DNA from: Firmicutes bacterium UBA1047
GTDB taxonomy: Bacteria; Bacillota; Clostridia; Tissierellales; Sedimentibacteraceae
DNA: 10,836 nucleotides
Direction: 5' to 3'
Assembly (NCBI GenBank): GCA_002316585.1
Contig: DCDU01000128.1
Location: 1 to 10,836 of the forward strand
The notes beneath the pieces were generated by a model. That model was not told where the DNA came from. It worked only from the letters and a program-made list of their open reading frames with translations, and ran no database searches. Positions 6,653-10,836 of this stretch are shown in pieces. How positions within the stretch are numbered: position 1 is the stretch's first letter; each line of letters opens with the position of its first letter. The translations under genes and the position numbers were made by a program.

Positions 6653-8079
6653 TTAACAACTCTCACTAAATTATTTTTATTAACGCCGTTTACGTTAATA
6701 CCATTTTCCAGCATTACCTTTACGTAGTCAACTGTTTCCTGAACAATTATTTCTCCCGGACATACCAATGGTATTCCCGGAGGATACGGTATAATAAATT
6801 CCGCCGCAGTCTTTCCTATTGCTTCGTCAATATCAATAAGCATATTTTCGGCATAAAATGCTTTTCTCATTTTTCTTTCATGCTGCAGCTGAGGAAATGG
6901 TTCAATTTGAATAACTTCTCTTTTTTCCTTGCTTTTACTTTCCTCTATATAAATTTCCTTTACAGCATCGAAAAGTCTGTCTATATCTTCAGGTTCATCT
7001 GTTGCCGTAACATATCCCACAGTATACTGCAAGTCGGCAAATTCCATCTGGATCTTATATTTGTACCTTAATATATCCTGAAGCTCCGTGCCGGTTATGC
7101 CAAGCTCACTCATGCTGATTACGGCGCGTGTTGCATCAAAATCATACAAACCTTCGCTGATTAAAAAGTCATCCTCCAAAACATTGATTCCCATATTTCT
7201 AAGCTCCAATGTTCTTCGTTTAAATACTTCAATATTTCTTTTTAATCTTTCTTCCGCATGTTCCTCCATCCAATGAACGGCATTTTCAATTGATGCCATC
7301 AAAACATATGAAGGAGAAGTGGTCTGAAGCATTCTTAACATAGTTTCTATATTGTTGACATTTACTTTGTCTGAGCAAATATGCAAAATTGAACCTTGAG
7401 TAAGGCATGGCAAAGTTTTATGAGTACTTTGAGTAACTATGTCCGCTCCGGAATTTTCCGCAGAAGGCGGTAATAAATCCTTGCAAAACTTAAGATGTGA
7501 GCCGTGTGCTTCATCAATCATCAAAATTTTACCGTGTTTGTGAACTATCTCCGCTGCTTTTTTTATATCAAAACAAATACCATAAAATGTTGGATACGTC
7601 AATACTACCATTTTTATATCCGGATTATCCGTAAGCATTTGATTTAGCTTATCTAAATTGATGCTGAAATTTAAACCGTGTTTTTTATTGAATTCCGGAT
7701 ATAGGTAAAACAGCTTCAAATCTCCTAATATACAAGCATTGTAAACTGACTTGTGACAATCCCTTTGCACAAGTATTTTATCTCCGGGGTTTGTACATGC
7801 CATTATTGCCGAGATTATTCCACAGGATGTCCCGTTAACGACCATGTATGATTTTTTGCTGCCGTAAACTTTAGAAATATAATTCATTGCATCCTTTAAA
7901 AAACCTGTAGGGTAATGTAAATTATCTGTCCCAAGAGTTTCCGTTATGTCATAAAAATTCAGATTCTTGCTTAATTCTCCTAAAATACCGTCTTTACCTT
8001 TATGACCGGGCATGTGAAAGTTTGTATCTACTTCACTTCGATACTGTTTAATCCCTGAAATAATATTTAGTTTTTCCAT
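6634..8079 (-). CDS. PLP-dependent Orn/Lys/Arg decarboxylase family protein (YaaO-like)
   Basis: A 481-residue fold-type I PLP enzyme. Family marks are HMPGHKG (residues 22-28), NGTSCGI (82-88) for cofactor phosphate contact, DEAHGSH (189-195), and STHK with the Schiff-base lysine K221. The C-terminal domain includes PYPPGIPLVCPGE. The family decarboxylates lysine, arginine or ornithine to polyamines. At about 480 residues it belongs to the short form (B. subtilis SpeA/YaaO) rather than the 700-residue inducible enzymes. The substrate cannot be told from sequence, although yaaO lies directly upstream of tmk in B. subtilis and this position supports orthology. The ATG has GGGAGA at 8086-8091, seven bases away. 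The stop codon lies 19 bases inside tmk. Confidence 0.9.
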   Translation of the reverse strand: MEKLNIISGIKQYRSEVDTNFHMPGHKGKDGILGELSKNLNFYDITETLGTDNLHYPTGFLKDAMNYISKVYGSKKSYMVVNGTSCGIISAIMACTNPGDKILVQRDCHKSVYNACILGDLKLFYLYPEFNKKHGLNFSINLDKLNQMLTDNPDIKMVVLTYPTFYGICFDIKKAAEIVHKHGKILMIDEAHGSHLKFCKDLLPPSAENSGADIVTQSTHKTLPCLTQGSILHICSDKVNVNNIETMLRMLQTTSPSYVLMASIENAVHWMEEHAEERLKRNIEVFKRRTLELRNMGINVLEDDFLISEGLYDFDATRAVISMSELGITGTELQDILRYKYKIQMEFADLQYTVGYVTATDEPEDIDRLFDAVKEIYIEESKSKEKREVIQIEPFPQLQHERKMRKAFYAENMLIDIDEAIGKTAAEFIIPYPPGIPLVCPGEIIVQETVDYVKVMLENGINVNGVNKNNLVRVVKWKEDL

Positions 8080-8168
8080 CTTTTGTCTCCCGTTAAATCA
8101 TAAACTCATCTATTTATGTTGTATATTGGGATTAGTGCTCAGCTCCTTTTTTTTAAAAATTTAATTTT

Positions 8169-8288
8169 TTATTTTTTTCTTCTTTTAGAAATGCTGTTGG
8201 TGGTGTGTACAGTTTCAACCGTAAGTACCACTGTTATCGAAAAAAACAACATTGCAATTGAAAATAGTACAATATATTCAAGCCACAT
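8169..8288 (-). CDS. 39-residue single-pass membrane microprotein, function unknown
   Basis: Unrecognised small gene. Read on the minus strand it begins MWLEYIVLFSIAMLFFSITV and ends SISKRRKK. Residues about 5-24 form one hydrophobic segment long enough to span a membrane, followed by a short polar linker and a basic tail (K35-K39), which predicts N-out/C-in topology by the positive-inside rule. Support for expression is good for its size: ATG at 8286-8288, AAGGTGA ribosome site at 8294-8300 with five-base spacing, and a promoter just upstream (-35 TGGACA, 17 bases, -10 TATAAT). It is cooriented between bofA (73-base gap) and the yaaO-like gene (89-base gap). In B. subtilis this interval holds other genes (csfB, xpaC, yaaN). 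It could be a regulatory membrane peptide linked to BofA or sporulation, or a small toxin-like peptide; nothing decides. Confidence 0.7.
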   Translation of the reverse strand: MWLEYIVLFSIAMLFFSITVVLTVETVHTTNSISKRRKK

Positions 8289-8308
8289 ACAATCACCTTC
8301 CTGCATAC

Positions 8309-8337
8309 ATTATATAACAGCATATTATCATTGTCCA
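8309..8337 (-). promoter_or_regulatory. Sigma-A-type promoter for the microprotein and yaaO-tmk operon
   Basis: Minus strand: TGGACA (8332-8337), 17-base spacer, TATAAT (8309-8314). Transcription would begin near 8302, only about 14 bases before the microprotein ATG, giving a very short leader that contains the ribosome site. It probably also drives the downstream decarboxylase, tmk, darA, holB and ricT, since no better promoter was seen before those genes. Confidence 0.65.
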
Positions 8338-8361
8338 ATAAAACTTGAATATTATAATTAA

Positions 8362-8631
8362 TTATATCAGCAGTTTTACCAACAATATGGCAACAAAACC
8401 CGGTATGCCCAACACTCCTATAATCGGGGCTGTAATTTCATTTACTCCTATATAAACACCGGTATACTGCCCAAAGTAATTAAATATGATTAAGATTAAA
8501 GCGCCTATTAAGGAATTTAAAATTATCTTTCCTATACATTTAAGCGGCTTAAAAAATATCCATGATGTCATAAAAATAAGCATTATGCCTGCTGTATAAG
8601 CCAATATTATACCTAAATCTGCTCCATTCAC
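8362..8631 (-). CDS. bofA: Pro-sigma-K processing inhibitor BofA family protein
   Basis: An 89-residue integral membrane protein with hydrophobic segments at about 8-26 and 34-54 and a hydrophobic C-terminal part (APIIGVLGIPGFVAILLVKLLI). The pattern NSLIGALILIIFNYFG...NEITAPIIGVLGIPG matches the BofA family. In Bacillus, BofA with SpoIVFA holds the protease SpoIVFB inactive in the forespore outer membrane until pro-sigma-K must be processed, so the gene points to a spore former. The start is GTG (8629-8631), supported by GGAGG at 8639-8643 with seven-base spacing; no in-frame ATG is nearby. It stands upstream of the yaaO-tmk block, as in B. subtilis. SpoIVFA/FB are not in the window. Confidence 0.9.
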   Translation of the reverse strand: MNGADLGIILAYTAGIMLIFMTSWIFFKPLKCIGKIILNSLIGALILIIFNYFGQYTGVYIGVNEITAPIIGVLGIPGFVAILLVKLLI

Positions 8632-8658
8632 AAAACAACCTCCATTACTTAATATTAT

Positions 8659-8672
8659 CCGGATAAATCCGG
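8659..8672. promoter_or_regulatory. Small stem-loop in the bofA leader
   Basis: CCGGA (8659-8663) and TCCGG (8668-8672) form a GC-rich 5-bp stem with a 4-base loop, in otherwise AT-rich DNA. It lies in the predicted bofA leader, 15 bases upstream of the GGAGG. There is no adjacent T-tract, so it is a poor terminator for the upstream FUSC gene. An mRNA-stabilising or regulatory role is possible. Confidence 0.35.
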
Positions 8673-8717
8673 CTTTATTAATTTTATGAAGTTGTCCTTA
8701 TATTTATGTCATAACAA

Positions 8718-8746
8718 AAGATACATTAGTACTATAATAATGTCAA
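8718..8746 (-). promoter_or_regulatory. Sigma-A-type promoter for bofA
   Basis: Minus strand: a perfect TTGACA (8741-8746), 17-base spacer, TATCTT (8718-8723). The predicted leader is about 80 bases. The -10 is weaker than consensus. A sporulation-sigma promoter was not recognised, although one would be expected for a purely mother-cell gene. Confidence 0.5.
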
Positions 8747-8795
8747 TAATAAATTTTCCTGTGTTATCCCGAGTTAATAGAAAAGAGTATTTTTC

Positions 8796-9341
8796 CTATT
8801 TTTGTTCATTATCCATTGCATTTTCATCTGATTCAGTTATTTCATTCTCATTATGCTTAAGCTTAAGTTTTAATTTTCCCGGTATTTCCACATATTTATT
8901 TACCAAAAGTGCAATTAATATACCGATTGATGTATCCAATACCCTGTTTATGGTATAAAGCAAATATCCGTTATCGTGGTTTTTTGTAATCATAACACTC
9001 AAATATACAACACAGCAAATAACCACTGATTGCTTCATATTAATAGTAACGCATATTTGAATCAGTATCATAATTCCTAAGGGAATAATAAAAATTAATA
9101 TATTATCATTAAAAAATGTATTCACAATGAACAATACCAAGGCTCCTACAAAACCTCCAATTATTGTTCCTATAACCCTTGCTATCCCTTTTTCAACAGA
9201 GTCAACAACTGTGTTTTGCATGCAGATTACGGCAGCTATACAAGCAAAAAAAGAGTTCTCCCTGTTGATAAATTCAAACAACAACAAGCATATAAAAACC
9301 GATATTGTTGTTTTAATATTGCGCATACCTATTTTTATCAT
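8796..9341 (-). CDS. FUSC / aromatic acid exporter (ArAE_1-like) family membrane protein
   Basis: A 181-residue integral membrane protein with about four to five hydrophobic stretches (roughly 12-25, 30-45, 55-75, 80-110, 125-147) and a charged cytosolic tail from about residue 150. The segment ACIAAVICMQNTVVDSVEKG followed by RVIGTIIGGFVGAL is typical of FUSC/ArAE_1 N-terminal domains (compare B. subtilis YqjA). Members are thought to export aromatic acids or similar anions, but few are tested. It lacks the large cytosolic C-terminal domain of full-length members, so it may act as an oligomer. The ATG at 9339-9341 has GGAGG at 9348-9352, six bases away. It is monocistronic or reads on towards bofA; no clear terminator follows. 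The substrate is unknown. Confidence 0.78.
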   Translation of the reverse strand: MIKIGMRNIKTTISVFICLLLFEFINRENSFFACIAAVICMQNTVVDSVEKGIARVIGTIIGGFVGALVLFIVNTFFNDNILIFIIPLGIMILIQICVTINMKQSVVICCVVYLSVMITKNHDNGYLLYTINRVLDTSIGILIALLVNKYVEIPGKLKLKLKHNENEITESDENAMDNEQK

Positions 9342-9356
9342 GGATATCCTCCAAAA

Positions 9357-9373
9357 ATTATGAGTTTCATAAT
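9357..9373. promoter_or_regulatory. 17-bp palindrome in the FUSC gene leader, possible operator
   Basis: ATTATGA (9357-9363) and TCATAAT (9367-9373) form a perfect 7-base inverted repeat around GTT. It lies between the predicted transcription start of the FUSC gene and its GGAGG. Size and symmetry suit a dimeric helix-turn-helix repressor, as is common for efflux genes; a 5' mRNA stem is the alternative. Confidence 0.4.
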
Positions 9374-9394
9374 ATTATTATCAGATTTACACAT

Positions 9395-9423
9395 ATTGTA
9401 ATTAATATTTAATATTTTGTCCA
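9395..9423 (-). promoter_or_regulatory. Sigma-A-type promoter for the FUSC-family gene
   Basis: Minus strand: TGGACA (9418-9423), 17-base spacer, TACAAT (9395-9400). It lies back-to-back with the promoter of the CofE-like gene; the two -35 boxes are about 23 bases apart. Confidence 0.55.
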
Positions 9424-9446
9424 GCAAAAAAAATTAATAATAATAT

Positions 9447-9475
9447 TTTACATAGGTCTTTCAATGTACTATAAT
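9447..9475 (+). promoter_or_regulatory. Sigma-A-type promoter for the CofE-like gene
   Basis: TTTACA (9447-9452), 17-base spacer, TATAAT (9470-9475). It predicts a short leader of about 25 bases carrying AAGGAG at 9495-9500. One of the best promoters in the window. Confidence 0.7.
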
Positions 9476-9506
9476 ATAAGCAGAATTTATTTATAAGGAG
9501 ACTAAA

Positions 9507-10697
9507 ATGGATAGAATGGTTGGAACTGTTGTCAGGGGATTAAGAGCTCCAATAATTACGAAAGGTGATGACATAATAAAAATAACCGTTGATACGGTAT
9601 TAAAGGCTTCGGAAAATGAAGGATTTTCTTTAAGGAGTAAAGATATTGTAGGCATCACCGAAGCTGTGGTTGCAAGAGCACAAGGTAATTATGCAAATAT
9701 TGATCATATAGCACATGATGTAAAACAGAAGTTTGATTGTGATTCTGTGGGTTTAATATTTCCGATACTGAGCAGAAACCGATTTGCGATTTGTCTTAGA
9801 GGCATTGCCAAGGCATTTAAAAAAATATATTTAATGTTCAGTTATCCTTCGGATGAAGTGGGAAACCCATTGGTAGATTATGACCTTTTAGATGAGGAGG
9901 GAGTTAACCCTTGGACGGATATACTCACTGAAGATGAATTCAGGAGCCACTTTATGAATACCAAGCATGTTTTCACCGGAATTGATTATATTGAGTATTA
10001 TTCTGATTTAATCAGAGAAAGCGGTGCAGAAGTTGAAGTTATTTTCGCAAATAATCCGATAAGCATTTTAAATTATACCAAGAACGTAATTACATGTGAT
10101 ATTCATACAAGGGAAAGAAGCAAGAGATTGTTAAAAGCTGCAGGAGCAGAAATTGTTTACGGCTTGGATGATATTTTAAATCAGCCCGCAGACGGCAGCG
10201 GCTTCAATGAAAAATACGGACTTTTAGGGTCAAACAAAGCTACGGAAAATTCGGTAAAGCTTTTTCCGAGAGATTGTCAATCCTTGGTTGAAAGTATACA
10301 AAGCAGATTATTCGAGCTTACAGGAAAGAAAATTGAAGTAATGGTTTACGGAGACGGAGCTTTTAAAGACCCTGTAGGCAAAATTTGGGAGCTTGCCGAC
10401 CCGGTTGTTTCTCCCGGATTTACCGAAGGATTGACCGGAACTCCAAATGAACTAAAGCTTAAGTATCTGGCAGATAACCAGTTTTCGCATTTGAAAGGTG
10501 AAGAGCTTAGAAAGGCAATTTCCGAATATATAGAGCATAAAGACTGTGATTTAAAAGACAGTATGGAATCACAGGGAACAACTCCAAGAAAGCTCACTGA
10601 CCTTATAGGTTCTCTTTGCGATTTAACATCCGGAAGCGGTGATAAGGGGACACCGATAATTTATATTCAAGGCTACTTTGATAATTATTCTGTATAA
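9507..10697 (+). CDS. CofE-like protein (coenzyme F420-0:L-glutamate ligase family)
   Basis: A 396-residue cytosolic protein resembling the F420-0:gamma-glutamyl ligase family. The N-terminal part carries IKITVDTVLKAS and KDIVGITEAVVARAQGNYA (45-63), the position of the 'DIVVISEKVVS...G' segment of CofE. The C-terminal part has VMVYGDGAFKDPVGKIWELADP (278-299), an acidic glycine-rich site that may bind metal or nucleotide. Archaeal CofE is about 250 residues, so this is a larger clostridial form with an inserted middle section (about 110-250). No F420 biosynthesis gene is nearby and Clostridia generally lack F420, so it probably joins glutamate or another amino acid to a different acceptor. 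ATG at 9507 with AAGGAG (9495-9500) six bases away and a strong promoter. Monocistronic. Confidence 0.75.
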   Translation: MDRMVGTVVRGLRAPIITKGDDIIKITVDTVLKASENEGFSLRSKDIVGITEAVVARAQGNYANIDHIAHDVKQKFDCDSVGLIFPILSRNRFAICLRGIAKAFKKIYLMFSYPSDEVGNPLVDYDLLDEEGVNPWTDILTEDEFRSHFMNTKHVFTGIDYIEYYSDLIRESGAEVEVIFANNPISILNYTKNVITCDIHTRERSKRLLKAAGAEIVYGLDDILNQPADGSGFNEKYGLLGSNKATENSVKLFPRDCQSLVESIQSRLFELTGKKIEVMVYGDGAFKDPVGKIWELADPVVSPGFTEGLTGTPNELKLKYLADNQFSHLKGEELRKAISEYIEHKDCDLKDSMESQGTTPRKLTDLIGSLCDLTSGSGDKGTPIIYIQGYFDNYSV

Positions 10698-10836
10698 ACA
10701 AAAGCCACGGGATTCCGTGGCTGCACAGGCTCCTTCACCAAAATACTTGCTCCCTTTGGTCGCATATTTTGGGAAGTCGATGCGAATGACCTACCAGCCA
10801 TTTTTCTGAAAAAAGACTCAGAAAAATGGGGTTAGG
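10685..10836. repeat. Structured gene-free tail, probable dispersed repeat (incomplete)
   Basis: The 139 bases after the CofE-like stop hold several stem-forming pairs and are richer in G+C than other intergenic DNA here. CCAAAATA (10738-10745) pairs with TATTTTGG (10765-10772). CCATTTTTCTGA (10798-10809) pairs perfectly with TCAGAAAAATGG (10818-10829) around an 8-base loop. GGTCGCAT near 10757 can pair imperfectly with ATGCGAATGACC near 10780. A short minus-strand frame (10801 to 10685, 38 codons) is open but lacks a ribosome site. This looks like a dispersed or miniature mobile repeat or a folded RNA, cut by the window edge. Confidence 0.4.
10703..10722 (+). terminator. Hairpin after the CofE-like gene, possible terminator
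   Basis: AGCCACGG (10703-10710) and CCGTGGCT (10715-10722) form a perfect GC-rich 8-bp stem with a GATT loop, five bases after the stop codon. Position and stem suit an intrinsic terminator, and AAA precedes the stem, but GCACAGG rather than a T-run follows on the plus strand. On the minus strand the stem is followed by TTTTGTTT, so it would terminate better for transcripts entering from the right. Confidence 0.5.

Noticed and set aside
8080..8168. A T-box or riboswitch in the 89-base leader before the yaaO-like gene
   Set aside because: No T-box AGGGTGGNACCGCG motif, no terminator hairpin, and too short for a known amino-acid riboswitch. It is mostly A/T runs with the GGGAGA ribosome site at the end.
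8116..8361. Plus-strand 81-codon open frame opposite the bofA-yaaO interval
   Set aside because: No ribosome site. It is the antisense shadow of the 39-residue minus-strand gene and its promoter, which have better signals.
10685..10801. Minus-strand 38-codon frame at the right end as a real gene
   Set aside because: No ribosome site or promoter; it runs through hairpin arms and into the 3' end of the CofE-like gene on the opposite strand. Treated as part of a repeat.

Overview
The window is AT-rich DNA that fits a low-GC, spore-forming Gram-positive bacterium of the Clostridia/Tissierellia type. Evidence: a bofA homologue (control of pro-sigma-K processing), a gene order matching the Bacillus subtilis recR-bofA...yaaO-tmk-darA-holB-ricT region, GGAGG-type ribosome binding sites, a clostridial 2[4Fe-4S] ferredoxin, and a Der GTPase next to a DUF512 radical-SAM protein. 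The species cannot be named from the sequence.

Layout. (1) 1-1383, minus strand: the first 24 codons of der, preceded by a DUF512/PDZ radical-SAM gene. (2) 1384-1622: divergent promoter region. (3) 1623-3317, plus strand: an M3-family oligoendopeptidase. (4) 3318-3498: a cluster of GGGGACA/TGTCCCC palindromes ending in a long hairpin that probably terminates the peptidase gene and the convergent ferredoxin gene. (5) 3499-3669, minus: a 56-residue ferredoxin. (6) 8631 down to 3765, all minus: bofA, a 39-residue membrane microprotein, a YaaO-type PLP decarboxylase, tmk, darA, holB and ricT. (7) 8796-9341, minus: a short FUSC/aromatic-acid-exporter-like membrane protein. (8) 9354-9506: back-to-back promoters. 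(9) 9507-10697, plus: a CofE-like protein. (10) 10698-10836: gene-free, strongly folded DNA, probably part of a dispersed repeat.

How the genes fit together. The central block combines DNA precursor supply and replication (Tmk, delta-prime clamp loader), second-messenger sensing (DarA, a c-di-AMP receptor) and RNA-processing/developmental control (RicT, BofA). Against B. subtilis, yaaR is absent between darA and holB, yabA does not follow ricT, and csfB-xpaC-yaaN are replaced by one tiny membrane-protein gene with its own sigma-A-type promoter.

Most worth following up: the 39-residue ORF; a directional REP-like family whose two full copies share both 12-base ends and one internal mismatch, one copy lying between tmk and darA against the darA ribosome binding site; and the structured tail of the window. 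No CRISPR array, tRNA, rRNA, intact insertion sequence or recognisable defence system was seen.
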